Shown here one piece after another: positions 1-8,488 of a stretch of 64,000 nucleotides of DNA; the stretch's first letter is position 1; each line of letters begins with the position of its first letter. The notes beneath the pieces are model-generated. The model saw only the letters and a program-made list of their open reading frames with translations. It searched no databases and had not been told where the DNA came from. The stretch spans positions 62,001 to 126,000 of the forward strand of contig NZ_QBUG01000015.1 in assembly GCF_003058225.1 (NCBI RefSeq). Reading direction: 5' to 3'. This DNA comes from Promicromonospora sp. AC04. Its GTDB lineage: Bacteria; Actinomycetota; Actinomycetes; Actinomycetales; Cellulomonadaceae. The position numbers were made by a program, and so were the translations under genes.

Positions 1-1
1 C

Positions 2-154
2 ACGCAGATCTTCGGCCCCGGGCCCGGCGGCGCCGCCGTCGCGACGATCATGCCCGACCTGGAGTACCAGCAGCTGGATGGGTTCGACCTGCAGGGATTT
101 GCCGAGGAACTGAACCCGGCTGCTGCCCGACCCCGTGCGGGGGTGCGGTCATGA
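2..154 (+). CDS. TadA/CpaF-like secretion ATPase, C-terminal end (partial)
   Basis: Only the last 50 residues are inside the window, ending in ARPRAGVRS. They include the stretch TQIFGPGPGGAAVATIM and run into the start codon of the next gene with an ATGA overlap. The fragment itself has no diagnostic motif. The call rests on position: it is translationally coupled to a TadB-like and a TadC-like gene, and the gene before these in tad operons is normally the VirB11-family ATPase TadA/CpaF that powers pilus assembly at the inner face of the membrane. Confidence 0.5.
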   Translation, partial: TQIFGPGPGGAAVATIMPDLEYQQLDGFDLQGFAEELNPAAARPRAGVRS

Positions 155-1110
155 TCATCGCGGCCGCCTCGGGCGCGCTGATCGCGGGGGGCCTGGTGGG
201 TCTGGTCTACGCGCTGCTGCCAGCACCCCGGCCCGCACCCGAGATCGCCCGGCCACCCCGTGCGGGCCTGGCCCGTCGGGCTAGGGCGGCGTTCGTGCGG
301 ATGCCGCGCCGAACCCGGATCCTGCTCGGGATCGGGACCACTGCGGGGCTTGCCGCCTGGCTGCTCACCGGATGGCCGCTGCTGATGATCGTCGGACCGG
401 TCACCACGCTGGGGGTACCGGCGCTGCTGTCCAACCGGGTCCCGGCTGAGCGGATCGCTCGCCTGGAAGCGATCCAGGACTGGACCCGGTCATTGGCCGG
501 GTCGCTCTCGACCGGCAAAGGCCTAGAAGATGCCCTGAAGGCCACGGCGTCCTCCGCGCCCGCACCGATCGCACCGCAGGTGCGCCTTCTGGCGGCACGG
601 CTGGAGTCCCGAGGGGATCCTCGTGGGGCACTGCTCGCGTTCGCCGACGACCTGGCCGACCCCACCGGCGACATGGTGGCCCAGTCCCTGGCCACCGCCA
701 TGGAGCTGCGCGGCCCGGTGGTCAAGGTACTGGACGACCTGGCCGACGACGTCGCCGACCAGGTCCGCGCCCGCCGCGAGGTCGAGGCCAACCGCGCCAC
801 CTACCGCGTCACCGCGACCTGGCTGACCGTGATCACTGTCGGAGTAGTGATCGTGATGCTCCTGAACGGGACCTACATCGAGCCCTACCGCACCCCGCTG
901 GGCCAGCTGGTGTTCCTTGTCCTGGCCAGCTTGTTCGCCTTGACCCTGTTCTGGTTCAACCGGATGTCAAACGGCCCCGGCCCCGGCCGCCTTTTCACAC
1001 CCGCACGCCCAACTCCGGCAGGTGCACCCGCCACGCCGGGGAGCCGGCCGCAGGATGCGGCAGGCCTGTCCTCGGGTCGCCTATCGGCCGGGCCGGGGGG
1101 CACGTCATGA
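151..1110 (+). CDS. TadB-like type II secretion system F-domain membrane protein
   Basis: A 319-residue protein with an N-terminal membrane helix (about residues 2-22), a hydrophobic pair around 55-95, a cytoplasmic T2SSF-type helical domain (about 105-215) and two C-terminal helices (about 220-270). This is the usual layout of TadB inner-membrane platform proteins, which anchor the ATPase and pilus. The Pro/Gly-rich tail after residue 275 looks disordered. It overlaps the genes on both sides by four bases, so it is translated as part of one operon with the TadA-like end and the TadC-like gene. Confidence 0.8.
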   Translation: MIIAAASGALIAGGLVGLVYALLPAPRPAPEIARPPRAGLARRARAAFVRMPRRTRILLGIGTTAGLAAWLLTGWPLLMIVGPVTTLGVPALLSNRVPAERIARLEAIQDWTRSLAGSLSTGKGLEDALKATASSAPAPIAPQVRLLAARLESRGDPRGALLAFADDLADPTGDMVAQSLATAMELRGPVVKVLDDLADDVADQVRARREVEANRATYRVTATWLTVITVGVVIVMLLNGTYIEPYRTPLGQLVFLVLASLFALTLFWFNRMSNGPGPGRLFTPARPTPAGAPATPGSRPQDAAGLSSGRLSAGPGGTS

Positions 1111-2015
1111 CCGGGATGGGCTGGGCGGCGTTGGCCGGCGGATCGTTCGCGCTGACCCTCGCGTTGCTGGTGGCATGGTTCTGGCCGAGGCACGTCGACC
1201 TTGCCGACGCCCTGACCCGCCTGGCACCGGTCACCCACCCGTCCCGCACCCACCCGCGCGAGCAGCCCGCGACGCTGGGCAGCACGGACCGCCTGGGGCG
1301 GTGGGCCCAGAACACCTTGCCGGCACGGCTCTGGCTGCGCACACCTGCGCGGGACCTTGCGCTGCTGGGCATCCTGCCCACCCGGTTCTACGGCGAACAG
1401 GTCAGCTGCGCCCTGGCCGGGCTTGCCACCGCACCCCTGCTGGCTGCGGCACTCGGTCTGCTGGGAATCGCAGTGCCGTTCACCGTGCCGGCCGCCGCGA
1501 CCCTGCTGCTGGCCGCCGCGATGTTCCACATCCCGCACTACACGGTGGCCGACAAGGCGACCAAGGCGCGCACCGAGTTCCGACGCGGCCTGTCCCTGTA
1601 CACCGGGCTGCTCGCCCAACGACGCATCAGCGGTTCCGGCGTCCCCCAGGCCATGGAGAACGCCGCAACAGGCACGGGCTCCTGGGTCCTGAACCGCATC
1701 GCCGCGACCCTGGACAAGACGCGGACATCCGGTGTGCGGCCCTGGGACGCGCTCAAGGACTTGGCCGACCAAGTCGGCGTGCCCGAGCTGCGTGAGCTGG
1801 CCGAGACCCTGGAGCAGGCGGCCACCGAGAACACCGCCATCTACGACAACCTCCGCAACAGCGCCAAGGCCCAGCGCAACGCCCTGCGCAACCAGGACCT
1901 GGCCGCCGCCAACGCCATCGCGGTCCGCATGAGCGCCTCCGGTGCCTTCATGGCACTCACGTTCCTCCTCCTGCTCCTGGCGCCCTCGGTCATGCGCCTG
2001 CTCACCCCGGTCTAG
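1107..2015 (+). CDS. TadC-like type II secretion system F-domain membrane protein
   Basis: A 302-residue partner of the TadB-like protein. It has one N-terminal helix (about 3-25), a central hydrophobic hairpin (about 103-140), a soluble helical segment with the T2SSF look (SLYTGLLAQRRISGSG followed by a helical bundle), and a C-terminal helix ending FLLLLLAPSVMRLLTPV. TadB and TadC together form the inner-membrane platform of Tad/Flp pili. The start overlaps the previous stop (ATGA). Assignment to the family is by layout; the exact orthologue is not certain. Confidence 0.78.
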   Translation: MTGMGWAALAGGSFALTLALLVAWFWPRHVDLADALTRLAPVTHPSRTHPREQPATLGSTDRLGRWAQNTLPARLWLRTPARDLALLGILPTRFYGEQVSCALAGLATAPLLAAALGLLGIAVPFTVPAAATLLLAAAMFHIPHYTVADKATKARTEFRRGLSLYTGLLAQRRISGSGVPQAMENAATGTGSWVLNRIAATLDKTRTSGVRPWDALKDLADQVGVPELRELAETLEQAATENTAIYDNLRNSAKAQRNALRNQDLAAANAIAVRMSASGAFMALTFLLLLLAPSVMRLLTPV

Positions 2016-2062
2016 CCCGCACACCTACCGACCAGACCCTCCGGCGACGAGAAAGGACCCCT

Positions 2063-2590
2063 GTGCCCACCCCGACCGCGACACCCTGCACTCGCCAGGA
2101 CCGGACCGCTGCCCGGGTCCGGCCCCGTCGCGCCGTCGCGCCGGTCCCCCACCCGTCCCCGAACCGACCCAGGGCGCTCGGGTGGGCACGTGGCTCAGCC
2201 GGGCGGCGGGAGGCCGGACAGGCCGCGATCCAGACCGCGATCCTGTTCTCGGTGGTGCTCGCCCTGATCATCGGCTGCATCCAGGGGATGTTGTGGTTCG
2301 CCGGGCGACAGGTCGCGATCGCTGCCGCCAGCGAAGGAGCCCGCGTGGCCAGCGCCGAGGGCGGCACCACCCAGTCCGGCCAGGCCGCCGCCGTCGAGTT
2401 CGCGAACACCACCGGGCGCGGCTTCCTGCTCTTCCCGCGCGCAACGGTCACCCTCACCGACACCACTGCGACCGTCACCCTGACCGGCAGCACCCAGTCC
2501 TTGGTGGGCGGTGGGGACTGGACCATCACCCAGAGCGCGTCCATGCCCGTCGAGCGCCTGACCGCACCCACCGGCACGAGAACGCCATGA
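2063..2590 (+). CDS. TadE-like pseudopilin
   Basis: A 175-residue protein starting at GTG with a GAAAGGA ribosome-binding site eight bases upstream. A basic, proline-rich leader of about 58 residues is followed by GQAAIQTAILFSVVLALII and the rest of one membrane helix, then a small extracellular domain. TadE-family minor pilins have this N-terminal helix, normally beginning near a Gly-Gln or Gly-Glu. The leader is longer than usual for TadE. It is the first of three tandem pilin-like genes that follow tadBC. Confidence 0.7.
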   Translation: MPTPTATPCTRQDRTAARVRPRRAVAPVPHPSPNRPRALGWARGSAGRREAGQAAIQTAILFSVVLALIIGCIQGMLWFAGRQVAIAAASEGARVASAEGGTTQSGQAAAVEFANTTGRGFLLFPRATVTLTDTTATVTLTGSTQSLVGGGDWTITQSASMPVERLTAPTGTRTP

Positions 2591-3108
2591 CCACCTCACT
2601 GACTACGCGAGCAATGCTGTCACCGGACGCTTTCCGTCCAGTGGGCCGCTGGTCTGACCGCTCTCACCGGGGCGACACGAAGCGGGCCACAACCGTCCGA
2701 GGCGAGTCCGGGGTCGTGGCGATCGAGGTCGCCATCACGATCGTGCCCATCCTGCTCCTGGGTTGGGCCATTGTCGTCGGTGCCCTGTTCGCGCTGGCGC
2801 AGCAGTCCGTGCAGGCCGCGGCGGCCGACGCCGCCCGTACCGCCTCCCTGGCGCGCACCGCACCCGTGGCACAGGCCGACGCGTACGCGGCGGCGAGCAT
2901 GACCCTGACCAGCCAGGACCTGCGCTGCGCGGCCACGGACGTCACCGTGGAGACCACCGGGCTACAGGCCCCGCCTGGGCAGGCGGCCACTGTGTCCGCC
3001 ACGGTCACCTGCCACCTGGATCCGCGCCGGCTGGGCGCACCGATCGGTCGACCGATGGCGATTACCGCGTCCATGTCCTCGCCCGTCGACACCTGGAGGT
3101 CACAGTGA
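2587..3108 (+). CDS. TadE/TadG-like pseudopilin
   Basis: A 173-residue protein whose ATG overlaps the stop of the preceding pilin gene. The motif GESGVVAIEVAITIVPILLL (about residues 39-58) begins the single membrane helix; Glu at position +5 of such a helix is a hallmark of type IV pilin-like proteins. The rest is a small Ala/Thr-rich exported domain with one pair of cysteines (LRCAATD and VTCHLD) that could form a disulfide. Likely a minor subunit of the Tad pilus. Confidence 0.7.
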   Translation: MTTSLTTRAMLSPDAFRPVGRWSDRSHRGDTKRATTVRGESGVVAIEVAITIVPILLLGWAIVVGALFALAQQSVQAAAADAARTASLARTAPVAQADAYAAASMTLTSQDLRCAATDVTVETTGLQAPPGQAATVSATVTCHLDPRRLGAPIGRPMAITASMSSPVDTWRSQ

Positions 3109-3569
3109 CCCCGCACCCTTCCTCCCCCGGCGACACCCCGGCGGCGGACGCTGAGGCGGGCTCGATGCTGCCGTTCCTGGTCGTCATGGTCCTGGCCCTG
3201 CTGGCGTGCGCAGCGTTCCTGGTCGAGTTCGGCGGGACCCTGCACGCCCAGCAACGCGCCAACGACCTCGCCGCCCAGGCTGCGCGCACCGGCGGGCAGC
3301 AAGTCACCATCAGCCCACCCGGTGCGACGGCTGGCGCCCAGATCCTGACGGTCGATCCGTATGCGGCGCGCGCCGCCGCGCAGGCTTACCTGACCTCTGC
3401 GGGGGTGTCGGGGACGGTCACCGTCGCCGACGCCGAGATCACCGTGACTGTGGCCGACACCTACCGGTCGCCGATCGTCGGATCGATCGCCGGGCCGATG
3501 CAGGTGTCCGGCACCGCCACCGCGCGCCTGGTGCGCACCGTGGCAGGAACCGAGTACCCGACCGAGTAG
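3105..3569 (+). CDS. TadG/pilus-assembly-like membrane protein
   Basis: A 154-residue protein starting at GTG inside the previous stop (GTGA overlap). Residues 14-42 hold AEAGSMLPFLVVMVLALLAC and the rest of one helix; the helix is followed by QQRANDLAAQAARTGGQQV, which matches the Rv3660c/TadG-type pattern in which a pilin-like helix leads into a region rich in Ala, Asn and Asp. The remainder is Val/Thr-rich beta-type sequence, probably outside the membrane. It closes the pilus operon; the next gene begins 11 bases later with its own AGGGAGG ribosome-binding site. Confidence 0.65.
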   Translation: MTPHPSSPGDTPAADAEAGSMLPFLVVMVLALLACAAFLVEFGGTLHAQQRANDLAAQAARTGGQQVTISPPGATAGAQILTVDPYAARAAAQAYLTSAGVSGTVTVADAEITVTVADTYRSPIVGSIAGPMQVSGTATARLVRTVAGTEYPTE

Positions 3570-3580
3570 GGAGGAAGCCC

Positions 3581-6500
3581 ATGACGACGCCACCCACCAC
3601 CCGGGCCGCACACCCCGGTGCGCGACCCGCCACCGGCGACCGGATGCGGGGCCTGGCAGCCACGACCGGGCTGCTGCTGCTCGTGCTCGGGCTCCCGATC
3701 GTCCTGGAGCTGGCACGCCACCGCCTGCTGCCGGCGGGGTTCGGCTGGGACGACCTGGGGCTGATCCTGACTAGCCCCGCCAGCGGCACCCTGGCCTTGA
3801 TCGTCCTGGGCTGCGTGACCTGGGCCGCCTGGGCCTACCTCACGCTCACCGTTGCCCTGGAGGTGGCCGCAGTGACCGGCCGTGTCCACCGGCCGCGCCT
3901 GTTCGGGCTGCCGCGGGGGCTCGCGCGGCGCCTGGTGACCACGGCGTCATTGCTGTTCGTCGTGTCCGTTCCGCCGGCCCTGGCCGACGTGCCGGCTGCC
4001 GACGCAGCAGCGTCGCACACCGACACTGTCGTGCCGCACACCACCAGTCAGAGGGCTGGCGGAGCCCGCACGCCTACGCACACCGCACCGGACAGCCCGG
4101 GCGAGCGACCCTCGGCGCCTGGGCGAGAGGCGGCCCGGCCGCGGACCGTGCCGCACACAGTGGTCGAGGACGAGAGTCTCTGGAGCATCGCGCAAGAGCA
4201 GCTCGGTGACGCGATGCGGTTCACCGAGATCCGGGACCTCAACCGGGACGTCCTGGCCGGCAGGCCCGACTTCCTGATCCCCGGCACCGTCCTGCGCCTG
4301 CCCGCAGCACCCGACCACGACGACGGACCCGACGCTGCGGCAGCTCCTGCGGACAACGCTGAGCCAGCCGCACTCCAGGCGTCACCGGCCGGCAGCTCCG
4401 GTGCCACCACCGTTGTGGTCGACGAGGGCGACACCCTGTCCCAGATCGCCCTGGACGAGCTCGGCGACGCCGGCCGCTACGCCGACGTCGCCCGCGCCTC
4501 GGCCCACACCGTGCAACCCGACGGCAACCGGCTCACCGATCCCGACCACATCAAGCCCGGCTGGCGCCTGACCATCCCGGCCGTCACACCTGCGCCGCCC
4601 CGGAAAGAGACCCTGCCCGAGGCGGACAATGCACAGCCTTCGTCTTCGTCGGCACCATCCGCCGACCGTGATCGCGACCTGCCGCAGGCGACGCCGGAGG
4701 GTGACACCGCACCGGAGGTCGGCACGCCCGTTCCGTCCGACCGCGACAGTTCGGGACGCGACGCCGCCGACCGTGGCGGGGCAGCGGCAGACGAGGAGCA
4801 GCGCGCGAGCTCCGAGCACGACCCGGCCCCGCAGCCGAACCGGAGCGGCAGACCGGATCAGGCGCCTGCCGAAGATGCCGAGAAGTCCCCGCACCCCGTG
4901 ACCGAGCCGGCCCTCGGTGGGTCTGGCGCACACCAGGGTGTGCACGGTGGTGTGCCCTCCCCGGGACCGACCGGGCAGGCATCGCACACCGAGCAGGCCA
5001 CGCCGCACACCAATCCCTGGGCTCCCGGCACCCCAGCCTCACCCGCCCCGCGGCGCACACCCGAGCCACAGACCACCAGCCCTGCCCCGGGCGATGCGGA
5101 CCGGGAGGACGAGGTCGACATCGTAGGGCCGGCGTGGCTGCTGCCGGGACTGGCCGGTGCCGGAGCGATGCTGGCCGCCGGGCTCCTGGTGGCAGTGCGC
5201 CGACGCCGCGCTGCCCAGTGGCGTTACCGGCGGCCCGGCCGCACCATCACACCCGCACCCCGGCAGACCGTGGCGACCGAGCGGACCGTCCACGTGACCG
5301 GGCCAACCCGGGACGGCGATATCGACGCGCTCGACCGGCTGCTGCGCGCCCTGGCCGGACCGCGCCTGGACGACCCGGCCGTGACCCGGCCGGAGCTGGT
5401 CGCCATCGAGCTCACCAACACCGGCGCCGTCGCACACCTGGCCCGGCCCGCAGACCTGCCGTTGCCGTGGGTCGGTTCCGGTACCCGCTGGACCGCGCCC
5501 TTGGCGGCAGCACCGCCGGCGACCGATGACTTGCTGGCGCCGTACCCGCTCTTGGTCAGCGTCGGCATGGACGCCCACGGGCACACCTGGCTGCTCGACC
5601 TCGAGCAGGCCCGGGCCGTGACCGTGACCGGCGACCCGGAGGCGGTGGCAGCGTTCGGGAGGTACGTCACCGCCGAGCTTCTGCTGCACCCCTGGGCGGA
5701 GAACACCACCCTCCACACCCTGGCCACCGGATGGCAGGTCTCCGGGCTGTCCGAGGCCGGTCACCACCACGACCACGCCGACGACTCCGACACCCTCGCT
5801 TGCGTGACGGAAGTCGACGACGCCGTCCAGAGCGCCCTGCACATACCGGCCCAGGAATGGGACTGGAACCACGCCGTCATCGCCACCACCGGCATCGGCC
5901 CGACCACCAGGTCCGCCCTGAGCGACCTGATCTCGGCGCTGCGTGCCGCCGACGAACGCACCGGGGCCGTGGTCGTCGACCTCGCCCCGGATACCGCCAC
6001 CACGTCCGCGGACGCCGCGCAGGCCACACCGACAGGGCTCGTCCTCGAGGTCCGGGACGACGGGCGGCTGCGCGTGCCAGAGCTCGGCTGGGACCTGGCA
6101 GCCGTCGGGCTCACCGAACACGAGCTGGCCGCCTCCGTCGCCATCGTCGAGGTAACCCGCGAGACAACCAACCCGCTTCCCCAAATAACGACGGTTGAGC
6201 CAGCCGACCAGACGGCGCCCGGCGAGACGCCCAATGCGACAGCGGGCGTCAGCGAGCCCGGCCCGAGCGCTCCGGGCGCTGCTGAGTCTGCGCCGGCTGA
6301 CCCCGGCCAAGACACGGCCCAACCGACCGAGCCACGCCCCGCTGATCCTCAGGCACCTGCGGGCCCCTGGTCGCTCCTGCCCGCACCGACCACCCGCTAC
6401 GTCGAGAACGCCGCCACGACAGCCGCCGACGTCGACGCCCTGGCACCCGTGATGTCCCCGGAGGAGGCACGAGCCGTGCAAGACGCGGACCCCGGTCTGG

Positions 6501-7330
6501 ATGACGATGTGGCCGCGTGGTTCGACCCGGACCGGTACCACCGGGCCCGGCTGATGCTGCTGGGACCGGTCACCGCGACCGCGTACGGCGAGTTCACCGA
6601 GGTGGCCCGGCTCAAAGCACTGCACGTCGAGGCGCTCGCCTATCTCGCGCTGCACCCCAACGGCACCAGCGGCGCGCAGTTCGCCGAGGACTTCGCCGTC
6701 AAACCGGGCCGGGCCCGGTCCCTGGTCACCGGGGTGAGGGCCTGGCTCGGGACCGACCCCCGCACCGGACGCCTGTACCTGCCCGACGCGAACCAGAGCG
6801 CCGCGTTCGCTGCCACGGGCCGGCCTGCCTATCAGGTCGACGGGCTCCTGGTCGACGTCGACCTGTTCCAGCGCCTGTACGCGCGAGGGCAGGCGCTGGG
6901 TTCCGACGGGATCGACGACCTGATCACCGCGCTCAGGCTGGTGCGCGGCCGACCGTTCGACAAGACCCGCACCCGGGGCTGGACGTGGCTGTTCGAAGGC
7001 GACCGCCTCGACCACACCATGACTGCCGCCATCGGCGACGTCGCCCACCTGGTCTGCACCCGAGCCATGGCCGAGAACAACTACGACCAAGCCCGGTGGG
7101 CCGCGCAGGTCGGCAGGCAAGCCAACCCCGACGACGAGACCTCACGCCTGGACGACATCACCATCCAGTTCGTCACCGGGCACGCCGAGCTGGCCCGCAA
7201 ACGGCTCGCCGAGGAGATCTACGACCGCACCGACGACGGATGGCCACCACCCGACCCGCCCGACCGCACCCGTGAGATCGCCTCGCGCCACGGGATCATC
7301 ACGCCGCGTCCAGACCCCCGCAAGGAGTGA
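3581..7330 (+). CDS. Large membrane protein with two LysM domains and a C-terminal BTAD-like domain
   Basis: A 1249-residue protein. The N-terminus has three membrane helices (about 24-42, 70-98, 116-137). Two LysM-type modules follow (about 190-245, with VPHTVVEDESLWSIAQ, and about 277-337, with VDEGDTLSQIAL), then a long acidic Pro/Asp-rich linker, a fourth membrane helix (about 516-540) followed by an RRRR stretch, and a cytoplasmic part. The last 250 residues contain a winged-helix-like segment (LKALHVEALAYLALHP) and the helical repeat fold seen in BTAD domains of SARP regulators. LysM modules bind peptidoglycan, so one end probably grips the wall while the other senses or regulates inside. 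Similar proteins follow tad-like genes in actinobacterial mobile elements. Confidence 0.8.
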   Translation: MTTPPTTRAAHPGARPATGDRMRGLAATTGLLLLVLGLPIVLELARHRLLPAGFGWDDLGLILTSPASGTLALIVLGCVTWAAWAYLTLTVALEVAAVTGRVHRPRLFGLPRGLARRLVTTASLLFVVSVPPALADVPAADAAASHTDTVVPHTTSQRAGGARTPTHTAPDSPGERPSAPGREAARPRTVPHTVVEDESLWSIAQEQLGDAMRFTEIRDLNRDVLAGRPDFLIPGTVLRLPAAPDHDDGPDAAAAPADNAEPAALQASPAGSSGATTVVVDEGDTLSQIALDELGDAGRYADVARASAHTVQPDGNRLTDPDHIKPGWRLTIPAVTPAPPRKETLPEADNAQPSSSSAPSADRDRDLPQATPEGDTAPEVGTPVPSDRDSSGRDAADRGGAAADEEQRASSEHDPAPQPNRSGRPDQAPAEDAEKSPHPVTEPALGGSGAHQGVHGGVPSPGPTGQASHTEQATPHTNPWAPGTPASPAPRRTPEPQTTSPAPGDADREDEVDIVGPAWLLPGLAGAGAMLAAGLLVAVRRRRAAQWRYRRPGRTITPAPRQTVATERTVHVTGPTRDGDIDALDRLLRALAGPRLDDPAVTRPELVAIELTNTGAVAHLARPADLPLPWVGSGTRWTAPLAAAPPATDDLLAPYPLLVSVGMDAHGHTWLLDLEQARAVTVTGDPEAVAAFGRYVTAELLLHPWAENTTLHTLATGWQVSGLSEAGHHHDHADDSDTLACVTEVDDAVQSALHIPAQEWDWNHAVIATTGIGPTTRSALSDLISALRAADERTGAVVVDLAPDTATTSADAAQATPTGLVLEVRDDGRLRVPELGWDLAAVGLTEHELAASVAIVEVTRETTNPLPQITTVEPADQTAPGETPNATAGVSEPGPSAPGAAESAPADPGQDTAQPTEPRPADPQAPAGPWSLLPAPTTRYVENAATTAADVDALAPVMSPEEARAVQDADPGLDDDVAAWFDPDRYHRARLMLLGPVTATAYGEFTEVARLKALHVEALAYLALHPNGTSGAQFAEDFAVKPGRARSLVTGVRAWLGTDPRTGRLYLPDANQSAAFAATGRPAYQVDGLLVDVDLFQRLYARGQALGSDGIDDLITALRLVRGRPFDKTRTRGWTWLFEGDRLDHTMTAAIGDVAHLVCTRAMAENNYDQARWAAQVGRQANPDDETSRLDDITIQFVTGHAELARKRLAEEIYDRTDDGWPPPDPPDRTREIASRHGIITPRPDPRKE

Positions 7331-7485
7331 AGCTTCACTGCCGTCATCGTGCCGACCCGCCTACACGGTCCTGCCCTCCGCGCTGACGGATGACGGTCCT
7401 AGTCGCCCGGGTAGACCAGATTCGTGCTGGCAACAACACCAACCGTGGCATCCATCCAGGCCGATCGCGCCAACGCACCAGCATT

Positions 7486-7935
7486 TTACGGTGAGCTCGC
7501 GACGAGGACCCGCGCGACTTGCCCCGCGCGTTCGTGGCCTGGGTACATGCTCTTCAGGCCCGCGTCGAGCGCGGCCGTCGCACCTTGGGATGCCTCGGGC
7601 TCGGGGAGCGGCACGCTTGCCACTCGCTCAAGCTCCTGGCGCCTCTCCTGCCCACCGCCTTGCTCAAGTTCATGGGTCTCACGTTCGTCTCGCGCCGTAT
7701 CGACTCGCAGGCGTGAAGCACTTGCCCGATAGGCAAGGAAGGGGTGCAGGAGAGCATCACTTTCAAGCACGGTCTTGAGAGCCTTCACGAACACCGCCGC
7801 CGCGCCCATGCCGGTTGCAACCTGGCCGGGCAGACCCAAGACGCCGATGATCTCGACGACGACCTTCATCGGGCTGCCGTAACGCAGGTTGCGAACCGCG
7901 ACCATCTCGGACTCGACCTCGCGTGGCAGCTCCAA
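7486..7935 (-). CDS. Hypothetical protein or gene remnant with one membrane segment
   Basis: 149 codons from a TTG start. The in-frame sequence continues upstream for about 20 codons (to a stop near 8000) without any ATG or GTG, so the true 5' end may be lost. Residues about 24-57 (MKVVVEIIGVLGLPGQVATG onward) look like a membrane segment followed by a charged helix rich in Arg and Glu. The family is not recognised. It is the only gene on this strand in the first 22 kb, which supports it being a leftover of an older insertion. Confidence 0.35.
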   Translation of the reverse strand: MELPREVESEMVAVRNLRYGSPMKVVVEIIGVLGLPGQVATGMGAAAVFVKALKTVLESDALLHPFLAYRASASRLRVDTARDERETHELEQGGGQERRQELERVASVPLPEPEASQGATAALDAGLKSMYPGHERAGQVARVLVASSP

Positions 7936-8431
7936 GCGGACATTGCGATCGGCTCGTACGTCGCCTGGTAAAGAGCCCCGCTCGCCGGGCGAAACAGGCT
8001 AGAGGGGTAGAGCCAAGGTTGCCAGACCTGACCGACACCATGGCGCCGGCTCGATTCGCGCAATGCGTGCGTGAGGCGGGATGGCCCGACAAGAACCATC
8101 CCTTCAGCAGCATCGTCAGCCTCGACGAGTTCCGATGTCTCAAGGACGAGCATCCCCGACGCAAGAAGAGCGCACGTGCGGATGAGGGCTCCCGGAAGCA
8201 CTCTCAGCGCAGCCCCCGAGAGCAGAGGCGGAGACTCGACTCACAGTTGCACGGCGTCCATGGCAATGAGCCTATGAGCGATCACGACACGACGCCGGAA
8301 GGACGGAGCAGGTTCACCCGTCGGACGACGTTGCCAACGGCTCTCTGTCGTGGTCGCGCCCAGAAGTCCGCCCACTTGCCAAACCAATCCTGGACGACTT
8401 GGTGTGCACATGCTGACCTGCACAAACGCCG

Positions 8432-8450
8432 CGCACACCCGTGGTGTGCG
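8432..8450. promoter_or_regulatory. Inverted repeat upstream of the Prim-Pol gene
   Basis: Eight-base arms CGCACACC and GGTGTGCG are separated by CGT, centred about 48 bases before the chosen ATG. The half-site GGTGTGC also occurs alone 30 bases upstream (8401). The position fits an operator for the long operon that starts here. A related palindrome (GCACACC, two bases, GGTGTGC) lies inside the LysM gene near 4928, so the motif may simply be a frequent word. No regulator is assigned. Confidence 0.3.
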
Positions 8451-8488
8451 GCCGCAAAGGTGAGCGCAAAAGGGTGCGTCGGGTCGTC

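Larger units (their letters stand above)
7331..8488. other. Gene-poor stretch of about 1.15 kb
   Basis: Between the LysM gene and the Prim-Pol gene no plus-strand frame has convincing codon usage, and base composition is less biased than in the flanks. The only coding-like signal is a minus-strand ORF at 7486-7935. The 3' part holds an inverted repeat at 8432-8450 just before the Prim-Pol gene. The region may be a recombination scar between the pilus block and the conjugation block, or hold regulatory DNA for the downstream operon. Confidence 0.5.

Noticed and set aside
885-2024. Long minus-strand ORF of 379 codons opposite tadBC
   Set aside because: Codon use is that of an antisense shadow (Gly/Arg/Val-rich without structure); the plus-strand frame has clear membrane helices and coupling.
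5039-7120. Minus-strand ORF of 693 codons opposite the LysM/BTAD gene
   Set aside because: A shadow caused by high GC; no domain pattern, while the plus strand shows LysM and BTAD-like domains.
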